A DNA stretch of 64,000 bases, from positions 2,743,090 to 2,807,089 of the forward strand of contig SDUX01000010.1 of NCBI GenBank assembly GCA_008729055.1, in the 5' to 3' direction. Positions within the stretch are counted from its first letter, which is position 1. The number at the start of each line of letters is the position of its first letter. The notes under the pieces are model-generated. The model searched no databases. It worked only from the letters and a program-made list of their open reading frames with translations, and had not been told where the DNA came from. The stretch comes from Pyropia haitanensis (Eukaryota; Rhodophyta; Bangiophyceae; Bangiales; Bangiaceae). Both the position numbers and the translations under genes were made by a program. Below are positions 1 through 8,406 of this stretch, piece after piece.

Positions 1-2228
1 ACCGGCCGCGGGCGGCCGTCGGGTCCGACCAGCGCGTGCATGCTTGGCGTGACGACGTGGGCGGGCAGGGGCGGGCCGCCGCCGGCGACCGGCAGCAGGT
101 GTCCCGCGCTGACAGTGAGCGTGTGGAGCGACGGCGCGCCGGCGGTGCCATTGGCGCCGCCCGCGGCCGGCGCGTCGGTGGGGGTGGCGGTCGTGATGGC
201 GAGGAAAGGCGCCACCGCGGCCGCGTCCGCGTGAGACCACAGGTAAATGGTCGAGTAGGTGCCGTCGGCGGTGAGCACCGCGTCGCCGAGCCGCAGCTCC
301 GCCATCCGCACCTGCCCGCGGCCCGCCACCGTCGCGGTCGCGTCGGCGGGGAAGCACGCGCCGCCAGCGTCGTCGTCGGCCGGCGACGGCGACGGTGCGC
401 CGTCGGCGGCCGGCGACGCGGTGGGTGCGGCTGAGCCACCGCCGCCGCCGCTGCCGCCGCCACCGCCGCCGCCGCCCGCGACGGTACACGTGGGCGCCTG
501 GCCAAACGCGGGCGACCAGCCGACCGGCCCGTTCTCCGACATTGGGTTGACCGACAAGACGCCCACGCCCGGCGTCAAGTTTGCGCCACTGCTGCAAATG
601 GTGCCGGGGGTGCCCGCGTCATCGACCAGCATCAGCCCGCAGTAGCTGATCAGGTCGGCAGTCGAGGCGGCGCCCGCCCGCACCGGCCGCGGGAACACAA
701 AGAGGTAGCTCATGAGCATGTCTTGCGGGGTGCCGAGGCCCCATGTGACGGGCGGCTCCTCGCCGGCGGCGTCCAGCTTGGCCGTGTCGTACTTGCCCGT
801 CACCTCGAGGCGGTCGCCCGGTAGGAGGTCCGCCTGTTCAAACAGCGTCGGCCGCTGGTGGTCGTTGCTCCAAAACGCCGCGCCCTCGAGCGTCCGCAGG
901 AACGTGCCGTTGCGGTACTGGTTGGTAAACAGGTACAGCGCCGTTCGGTGCGCGTGCAGCACGCTACTGTAGATGGTGAGCGGCGACGCCAGCTGGGCGG
1001 TACACTCGGCCGGGCACGCAAACGTGTAGTTGCGGTCCGACGAGATGGGCTGGCCGTCAAGCGCCACGGTCGGGTCCCCAATGTTGATCGTGCCCGCCTC
1101 CTGCGGCCGTGGCGTGTCGGTAAAGTGCAGCCGCACCGCCGAGCTGTTGTCCACCACCCCCACCAGCCCGTCGGGGTTGTCGTAGTGAACCTGCAGGATG
1201 TACGTGCGCTCCGCGTTGGAGACGGGGAAGCCCGCCTCGGGGGGCATGACCAGCGGGGTCGTGCCCGCCGCCCACCCGTACACCACGTCCCGGCACTGGG
1301 GCGACTCGTTGAGGCAGGCCTTGCCCGCTACGTAGTCCTCCCACCCGCCGTCGCGCTCGCACGAGCTGAGCACAAGGTGGTGGACGAGCCGCCCCGCCGG
1401 CGTCGACGAGTCAATCACCGCCTCGGCGGCCACGATCTGGCGGCCCGCGCCGGCGGCGTCGCCCAGGTCCACCTCAAACGAAAAGCACCCATAGTCGGTC
1501 CGGTTCGCGCTAATCTCGTACGGCGGGACGGTCAGCAGCTGCGAGGCCGTCGCGTCGGCGGGGAGCAGTCCAGACTCGGCAAGCCCCCCCGCCGCCACCG
1601 CCCGCCCGCCCGTCTGGGTCAGGTCCACCTCGGTGCCATGCCGGCGGCCGCCGTGGTAGCCAAACCCGTCTCCGTACGCGTACATGAGCACGTTGCGGCC
1701 CGCCACGACCGGCCGGTCCTGCGCCGCGTTGGCCGCCGCCAGCGGCCGGTCCACCTCGAGCGTCACCGTCCCCGCCGCCGCGTCGACCGCGCACGCGGCG
1801 AGCGTCCACGACTCGGCCGCGCACGGCGCGTCGGGCTCGGGGAAGATGGCGTCGCCGCCGGTGGACGAGCCGAGCGGCACCGCCACCGACGGCACGTGCC
1901 GATTGACCAGGGCGCACGCGGCCGGGCCCGTAAACTCGGCCGTCACGATATCCGCGCCGAGCATGGAGCCGCTCGTCGGCTCGCCAATGCCGAGGCCAAC
2001 CCACGCGGCGGCCGCCGACGCGTTGCCACCAAAGAGCGCCGCGTCGGTGACGACGAGGCCAAACCGCACGGCGGTGGGGGTGAGCGTCCAGCTGAGCGTG
2101 GCCGTGTCGTCCAGCCGCGCGGACGCGTTGTACGTGCGCAAGCCGGCGGCGGGGGCCACGACCGCCGCGACGGCGGCGGCGGCCACGGCCAGGCCCGCCG
2201 TCACGGCGGTGCCGCTTGCCGACCGCAT
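1..2228 (-). CDS. DOMON / copper type II monooxygenase / Hint fusion protein, copy A (3' end outside window)
   Basis: The frame is open from ATG at 2228 to the window edge. By comparison with copy B about 85 C-terminal residues are missing. Order: a signal peptide (MRSASGTAV then an Ala/Val-rich core ending PAAG); a DOMON-like domain; the N and C catalytic domains of the PHM/DBH copper monooxygenase family, with the copper-ligand motifs HHLVLSSC, QVHY, HAHR and a Met-rich segment; a Gly/Ser/Pro/Ala-rich linker; then a Hint domain beginning ACFPADATATV. Family members hydroxylate substrates in the secretory pathway using ascorbate and two coppers, so a secreted or lumenal role is inferred. No frameshift is visible, unlike copy B. 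The start is supported by the signal peptide and by a TATA box 230 bp upstream that is conserved in both copies. The substrate is unknown. Confidence 0.8.
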   Translation of the reverse strand, partial: MRSASGTAVTAGLAVAAAAVAAVVAPAAGLRTYNASARLDDTATLSWTLTPTAVRFGLVVTDAALFGGNASAAAAWVGLGIGEPTSGSMLGADIVTAEFTGPAACALVNRHVPSVAVPLGSSTGGDAIFPEPDAPCAAESWTLAACAVDAAAGTVTLEVDRPLAAANAAQDRPVVAGRNVLMYAYGDGFGYHGGRRHGTEVDLTQTGGRAVAAGGLAESGLLPADATASQLLTVPPYEISANRTDYGCFSFEVDLGDAAGAGRQIVAAEAVIDSSTPAGRLVHHLVLSSCERDGGWEDYVAGKACLNESPQCRDVVYGWAAGTTPLVMPPEAGFPVSNAERTYILQVHYDNPDGLVGVVDNSSAVRLHFTDTPRPQEAGTINIGDPTVALDGQPISSDRNYTFACPAECTAQLASPLTIYSSVLHAHRTALYLFTNQYRNGTFLRTLEGAAFWSNDHQRPTLFEQADLLPGDRLEVTGKYDTAKLDAAGEEPPVTWGLGTPQDMLMSYLFVFPRPVRAGAASTADLISYCGLMLVDDAGTPGTICSSGANLTPGVGVLSVNPMSENGPVGWSPAFGQAPTCTVAGGGGGGGGSGGGGGSAAPTASPAADGAPSPSPADDDAGGACFPADATATVAGRGQVRMAELRLGDAVLTADGTYSTIYLWSHADAAAVAPFLAITTATPTDAPAAGGANGTAGAPSLHTLTVSAGHLLPVAGGGPPLPAHVVTPSMHALVGPDGRPRP

Positions 2229-2457
2229 GGTGCCAAGCGGGAGGCAACCGCTGGGGTAGCGCGGCAGTGTGCCGCCAGTGACTTCCGTGGCAATGGGGGG
2301 ACGCAGGGGGGGGTGGGCGTGGCAACGGCAGTCACAGTGGATGGCGAGAAGAGGGGGGCGGGGGGGGGGGTGAGCTGCAGGCCAAAGCTCGGCGCGGTGA
2401 GGAGTGCTGGTGGTGCTTCCCGGGTCAGCCCCCCTCCCGCCGTTCGCGTTGGTCCTC

Positions 2458-2463
2458 TTTATA
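2458..2463 (-). promoter_or_regulatory. TATA box of monooxygenase-Hint copy A
   Basis: TATAAA on the minus strand, 230 bp upstream of ATG 2228. The same element sits at exactly the same distance (7800-7805 to 7570) in copy B. A core-promoter role is inferred from motif and conserved position. Confidence 0.55.
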
Positions 2464-5081
2464 CGTGCGGTCTCCAGTTCCGCGGTGGGCGGAGCCGCTA
2501 CCGACGCCCGGTCTCGCACGCGGCAACCGCGACTAGGTTGTGTCCCCCGCCGCCCCTCCGTGTCTCGAGGCGCTGTAGTGGACGCACCACGACCTCGGCA
2601 AAGTGATGGCGGCGTCCTTAGACTCTCATACGCACATACACACCTCCGCGCGGACATGGGATGATACGACACCCCCCATCCAACACGGTAGAGCCACGTC
2701 GCGGGCCGCGTACACCACACCCCCGCCAAGAGGGTGCGCGGCCTCCCAGAAACACTGTCCGCCTATCCTCAGGGGGGTACACGTCGAACGAAGAGCCCAC
2801 CGCCGTCGAGCGCTCGCTACTCTTGTCGAGTAAAGGGGTGCCGCTGGTCAATCCCGCCCGCACTCCATTGCGGATGGCGGTGGATGTTAGATGATATCAA
2901 GGCGGTGGCGACGGCGGCGGATGGCGGTGGATGTTCGACGTTTTCTCTCCAATGCCGACCGCGGCGGCGAAGAGCGGGTGAGTGACACCCAACGGCTATC
3001 GTCGATGAAGCAGATTAGGTGTGCCTCAACCAATGAATGCACAGAAAAAAAAAAGTGCACTGGAGCATCCCCCTTGAGAAACAAACATACGTATGCAGCA
3101 CAGATTGTGGACACAAAGAAAAAAGTCTCACCCATCCACAGATGCACCACGTGCTTCTCTTTGTAGTCGTGAGTTTGTATGGTTTTTATCTCCCGTTCTT
3201 CAGTGCACGTCACGCCTCGAATGCCCCAGGTCCGCATCAACCTCTGTCAGGGCTATTCATATACGTAAATAAAAGTTCCGACGGTCAATGGGTAGGGAAA
3301 ATTTTCAGAGATTACAACAGCACCTATGGGGGGGGTCGGATCACGTGTGATCAAACGCCCCCCAGAGGTCGTGAGGGGGGTTTGATAACAGATCGGATCG
3401 TCTTGTGTCGTACAAGGTGATCAACTGGGGACATTGTTAGCTGTTGCATTTTTCCACCTAATGGACCTATTACCAACAGCGTGAGTCTAAGTGGACAATT
3501 ACTGGATCCACAAATTTTACAGGACAACTCCCCCTCTTTTGGGGGCTTGGATCATTACCGTCCAGGGTGTGAGTGGGCTGGACAAGGCTGGTCAAGTCCA
3601 CGATGGATTTGTGGTGCGGCGGAGACAAGTACGATCGGCCCACCAGGCGGGTCGACCGACCGCCGCGGCGGACGAGCGGCACCTTCCCGCCCCACGAGAG
3701 ACAGTTTGCCTGTGAGAGGCCGGAGGGGGGGGGGGCGCCGCAGTGAGTGGGAGTGAGGGGTCAGGCCTCGTACATAGTCCGGCGCACCGAGGGTGGACGG
3801 TGGGTGGACGAGGTCGGTAGAAAGATACAGACCTTTATACCCGCACTGGGTACTGACATTAGTACTGAGGCTGCGCACGGGCACGAGTACTGCGCAGCGG
3901 GGCCTAGACCGTGTACCTTGCGCGAGCCCAAGTTCGTGTGCTGGGCCTGCCAAGGCGTGTTGCACGACTCTGTTCGGCGAACACGGGGCCCGGAAACCAT
4001 GCACCGCGCGCGGCACTTTGCCCCTTGGAAGTGCTACGCGGGTAGCATGCCGTTGCAGATTTTCACGAGAAGTGCACCCGGTGCATGAGCATTCTTGCAT
4101 GAAGCCTGCACCGATAGCACTCGTTCCGTGCACTGAGCGTGCATAGAAATTCTGCAACTCAAGGAGAAGTGAGCGACTCGGCAGCTGAAGCATATGTACG
4201 CGGGCGCTGAGGGCCACATTGCAGACGCACGTGCAGGAGTCGAACAGACCAGAACAGGTCAAATCGGCCGATTCTTACGTACATGGTTTTGCCCCCGCTG
4301 CGCTGAGGCTGCGCACGGACTTGAGTACTGAGGCTGTGCAGGGCAGATTGAGTGAAACTGCACGACCCCATGTCGTCGAGATTCGCCCTGGTCTATTGAC
4401 TCGGGCGTGAGTGAGAGCCCCTCAATCGTGCCCGTAGAGTCCCCACAGCAAGTCGTCCCGACGCCCAACTCTTGATTGTGTGATGCATATGAGGATCGTT
4501 CTTACAGTCTCGTATGACAGTCTTCATCGTGTTGGTGCTCTTCTATTGTTTTTCTGTTGGCATGCTGACGTACATCCACCCAGCAGGCAAGCCTTCTCTG
4601 TGTCTTCACGCACGAATAGCCCACCACCACAACCCATCAGTCAGTCACCTACTCGGCTCAGCCATATAGAACCTCGTGACCCTCCCCTCTCCTGCCTCTC
4701 AGCAAGTTCCCCTCCAGTCCCCTCCAGTCCCCGCTGTCAATGGAATGGACTCTGACGTCACCACGGCATCACAGTTAGTCACCAGTCGTGCGACAAGCGA
4801 GTGAGTCGCTAGCTAGGGGATGGGGCGGGCAGGCAGCACAGCGGTGACAGGGCCGAAACTGAATGAAAGGCGGGAGGATAAGAAAACGGACACAAGTTTC
4901 CTTTTTCAATAATCGTCTTGCATGAGGACAAAATGACGGGTCCAAAAACTCCCATGAAATTCCCATACGTTTCAGAAACATGTGCAAGACTAAAGTTTAG
5001 TCCCCTGTAGGGTGCCCCCATCACCCCCCCCACCCAGCCACCACTCCCAGTCTCCTAACTTCCTCGCCGGCACCGCCCCCA
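2464..5081. other. Intergenic region between the two monooxygenase-Hint copies
   Basis: No gene can be supported. The first ~400 bp belong to the duplicated flank, including the empty transposon target CCA at 2746-2748. From about 2900 to 5040 the DNA is less G+C-rich than most of the window. It has short direct repeats (TGAGGCTGCGCACGG near 3865 and 4304) and a 27-bp block at 3812-3838 found again at 24572-24598. Short ORFs here have no recognisable domains. Confidence 0.6.
3812..3838 (-). repeat. 27-bp block shared exactly with 24572-24598 (TATA-like on minus strand)
   Basis: An exact 27-bp match to 24572-24598. On the minus strand it begins ATAAAGGTCTGTATC and here is preceded by GGGT, giving TATAAAGG. 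Both sites also have GGGTAC about 10 bp beyond the block. It could be a promoter core or the conserved end of a dispersed element; neither is proven. Confidence 0.6.
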
Positions 5082-7570
5082 CTACGCGCTCAGCCGCCGC
5101 AGCATCGGCAGCAACCCCCGCAGCACCGGCGGGCACCCGCCCGCGAGCACACCACTCAGCACCCCCCCCAGCCCGACCGCCGCGGCACCGCGCGCGGCGG
5201 CCAAGCCCACCGCCGCCGCTGCCGGCGGCACCGCCGTCGTGCGGTCCGTCGCAACGACGGCGCCGCCAATGACCAGGTCGCCCGAGAGCGTGTGCGGGTG
5301 GTACAGCCCGGTCGACGTGACGGGCGTGACGGCCGTCACCGGCCGTGGGAGGCCGTCGGGTCCGACCAGCGCGTGCACGCCGGCGGTGATGGCGCTGGCA
5401 GGCAGGGGGGACGCGCCGCCGCCGGCGACCGGCAGCAGGTGCCCCGCGCTGACAGTGAGCGTGTGGAGCGGCGGCGCGCCAGCGGTGCCATTGGCGCCGC
5501 CCGACACCGGCGCGTCGGCGGGGGTGGCGGTCGTGATGGCGAGGAAGGGCGCCACCGCGGCCGCGTCCGCGTGAGACCACAGGTAAATGGTCGAGTAGGT
5601 GCCGTCGGCGGTGAGCACCGTGTCGCCCAGCCGGAGGTCCGCCATTGCCACCTGCCCGCGGCCCGCCACCGTCGCAGTCGCGTCAGCGGGGAAGCACGCG
5701 CCGCCAGCGTCGTCGTCGGCCGTCGACGGCGACGGTGCGCCGTCGGCGGCAGGCGACGCGGTGGGTGCGGCCGAGCCACCGCCGCCGCCGCTGCCGCCGC
5801 CGCCGCCGCCACCGCCCGCGACGGCACACGTGGGCGCCTGGCCAAACGCGGGCGACCAGCCGACCGGCCCGTTCTCCGACAGCGGGTTGACCGACAAGAC
5901 GCCCACGTCCGGCCGGAACTCTTGCCCATTGGTGCAGATGGTGCCGGGGGTGCCCGCGTCATCGACAAGCACCAGCCCACAGTAGCTGATCGTGTCGTTA
6001 GGTGCGGCTGCGCCCGCCCGCAGCGGCCGGGGGTAGACAAACAGGAAGCTCATGATCATCTCTTGCGGGGTGCCGAGGCCCCACGTGATGGGCGGCTCCT
6101 CGCCGGCGGCGTCCAGCTTGGCCGTGTCGTACCGGCCCGTCACCTCGAGGCGGTCACCCGGCAGGAGGTCCGCCTGTTCAAACAGCGTCGGCCGCTGGTG
6201 GTCGTTGCTCCAAAACGCCGCGCCCTCGAGCGTCCGCAGGAACGTGCCGTTGCGGTACTGGTTGGTAAACAGGTACAGCGCCGTTCGGTGCGCATGCAGC
6301 ACGCTACTGTAGATGGTGAGCGGCGACGCCAGCTTGGCGGTACACTCGGCCGGGCACGCGACCGTGTAGTTGCGGTCCGATGCGACGGGCTGCCCGCTGA
6401 GCGCTACGGTCGGGTCCCCAATGTTGATCGTGCCCGCTTCCTGCGGCCGCGGCGTGTCGGTAAAGTGCAGCCGCACCGCGGAGCTGTTGTCCACCACCCC
6501 CACCAGCCCGTCGGGGTTGTCGTAGTGAACCTGCAGGATGTATGTGCGCTCCGCCCCTGAGACGGGGAAGCCCGCTTCGGGGGGCATGACCAGCGGGCTG
6601 GCGCCCGCCGCCCACCCGTACACGATATCCCGGCACTGGGGCATCTCGGTGAGGCAGCTCTTGCCGGCCGCAAAGTCGGCCCACCCGCCGTCGCGCTCGC
6701 ACGAGCTGAGCACAAGGTGGTGGACGAGCCGCCCCGCCGGCGTCGACGTGTCAATCACCGCCTCGGCGGCCACGATCTGGCGGCCCGCCCCCCCCCGGCG
6801 GCGCCCAGGTCCACCTCAAACGAAAAGCACGCGTAGTCGGTCCGGTTCGCGCTGACCTTGTACGGCGAGACGGTCAGCAGCTGCGAGGCCGTCGCGTCGG
6901 CGGGGAGCCGTCCAGACTCGGCAAGCCCCCCCGCTGCCACCGCCCGCCCGCCCGTCTGGGTCAGGTCCACCTCGGTGCCATGCCGGCGGCCGCCGTGGTA
7001 GCCAAACCCGTCTCCGTACGCGTACATGAGCACGTTGCGGCCCGCCACGACCGGCCGGTCCTGCGCCGCGTTGGCCGCCGCCAGCGGCCGGTCCACCTCG
7101 AGCGTCACCGTCCCCGCCGCCGCGTCGACCGCGCACGCGGCGAGCGTCCACGACTCGGCCGCGCACGGCGCGTCGGGCTCGGGGAAGATGGCGTCGCCGC
7201 CGGTGGACGAGCCGAGCGGCACCGCCACCGACGGCACGTGCCGGTTGACCAGGGCGCACGCGGCCGGGCCCGTAAACTCGGCCGTCACGATATCCGCGCC
7301 GAGCATGGAGCCGCTCGTCGGCTCGCCAATGCCGAGGCCAACCCACGCGGCGGCCGCCGACGCGTTGCCACCAAAGAGCGCCGCGTCGGTGACGACGAGG
7401 CCAAACCGCACGGCGGTGGGGGTGAGCGTCCAGCTGAGCGTGGCCGTGTCGTCCAGCCGCGCGGACGCGTTGTACGTGCGCAAGCCGGCGGCGGGGGCCA
7501 CGACCGCCGCGACGGCGGCGGCGGCCACGGCCAGGCCCGCCATCACGGCGGTGGCGCTTGCCGACCGCAT
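5082..7570 (-). CDS. DOMON / copper type II monooxygenase / Hint fusion protein, copy B (frameshifted)
   Basis: A start at ATG 7570 gives 828 residues if a 2-base insertion is discounted. Visible order: signal peptide about 1-29; DOMON about 30-180; copper monooxygenase N domain with HH near 283-284 and QVHY near 348; C domain with HAH near 425-427 and Met near 504; glycine-rich linker about 585-620; Hint from Cys near 625, with HTLTVSAGH and a GLYHPHTLSGD block; then a hydrophobic tail ending RRLSA. In PHM/DBH enzymes the His and Met motifs bind the two coppers. In Hint domains the leading Cys starts N-S acyl shift and cleavage. The reading frame breaks near 6787-6796, where a C9 run replaces the shorter sequence of copy A and adds 2 bases. 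Copy A is intact there, so this is either a recent inactivating change or an assembly error. Confidence 0.8.
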
Positions 7571-7799
7571 GGTGCCAAGGGGGAGGCAACCGCTGGGGTG
7601 GCGCGGCAGTGTGCCGCCAGTGACTTCCGTGGCAATGGGGGGACGCAGGGGGGGGTGGGCGTGGCAACGGCAGTCACAGTGGATGGCGAGAAGGGGGGGG
7701 CGGGGGGGGGGGTGAGCTGCAGGCCAAAGCTCGGCGCGGTAAGGAGTGCTGGTGGTGCTTCCCGGGTCAGCCCCCCTCCCGCCGTTCGCGTCGGTCCTT

Positions 7800-7805
7800 T
7801 TTATA
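7800..7805 (-). promoter_or_regulatory. TATA box of monooxygenase-Hint copy B
   Basis: TATAAA on the minus strand, followed by AAGG. It is 230 bp upstream of ATG 7570, matching copy A in spacing and context. Confidence 0.55.
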
Positions 7806-7964
7806 CGTGCGGTCCCCTGTTCCGCGATGGGCGGAGCCGCCACCGACGCCCGGTCCCTCGGTGGCGACCGCGACGAGGTTGTGTCCCACGTCGCCCTTCC
7901 TGTGTGCCTCGAGGCGCCGCAGTGGACGCACCACATCGACGGCAAAGTGATGGCGGCGTCCTTA

Positions 7965-8033
7965 GACACACACACACACACACACACGCACACACACAAA
8001 CACTCACACTCACTGACACACACACACACACCC
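7965..8033. repeat. CA-rich microsatellite
   Basis: Runs of CA with interspersed G and T. The equivalent site in copy A (about 2625-2650) has only a short CA-like tract, so the repeat expanded in copy B after duplication or shrank in A. Confidence 0.9.
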
Positions 8034-8134
8034 GCGCGGGCGTGGGATCATACGACACCGTCCGTCCAACGAGGTAGAGCCACACCGCGGGCCTCGTGCA
8101 CCACTCCCCAGGGAAAGGGGTGCGAGGCCCCCCA

Positions 8135-8165
8135 CCCTACAGGAAATTTCTGGCGCGTTATCCAG
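8135..8165 (+). repeat. Left terminal inverted repeat of the transposon
   Basis: Begins CCCTACAGGAAATTTC and ends GTTATCCAG. It pairs with the right end at 14619-14649 with about three mismatches. The preceding CCA at 8132-8134 is the target duplication. Confidence 0.88.
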
Positions 8166-8240
8166 CCAGGCTGGTTATCTTGTGCTGGATTCATTAGACT
8201 TTGATAGGCCGACATTGCTCCTTGGCGGACGAGATGCCGC

Positions 8241-8322
8241 GATAACCAGCACGACTGGCCTGGATAACCAGCATGACTGGCCTGGATAACCAGCACGACT
8301 GGCCTGGATAACCAGCCACTGG
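8241..8322. repeat. Left subterminal 22-bp tandem repeats
   Basis: About 3.7 copies of a 22-bp unit beginning GATAACCAGCACGACTGG. The core CTGGATAACCAG and its complement also occur singly nearby (8158-8190, 8338-8355) and at the right end (14579-14627). In CACTA elements such subterminal motifs bind the second transposon protein (TnpA). Confidence 0.85.
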
Positions 8323-8406
8323 TGACTGGAGAACTGGACCTGTCGACTGGTTATCCACCCGGGCTAGCTCGTTTTTAACTGCTTGATAATATTTTTAATG
8401 ATTTCA

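Larger units (their letters stand above)
1..2880. repeat. Segmental duplication, copy A
   Basis: Positions 1-2880 are closely similar to 5338-8134 and, past the transposon insertion, to 14650-14790. The similarity covers the coding region, 5' leader, TATA region and about 400 bp further upstream. It fades near 2880, where both copies still share a CCCGCCCGCACTCCA stretch. Copy A represents the state without the transposon. Confidence 0.85.
5338..8134. repeat. Segmental duplication, copy B (interrupted by the transposon)
   Basis: Counterpart of 1-2880. The copy resumes at 14650 after the transposon and is followable to about 14790. Differences include a longer CA repeat, the C-run expansion in the coding region, and a 3-base length change in the Hint region (near 45-70 in copy A, 5385-5410 in copy B). 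Confidence 0.85.

Noticed and set aside
6755..8029. Start of copy B placed at 8029, within the CA repeat
   Set aside because: The extra N-terminus would be a Cys/Val repeat from the microsatellite and lie upstream of the TATA box. The ATG at 7570 opens a signal peptide and matches copy A.
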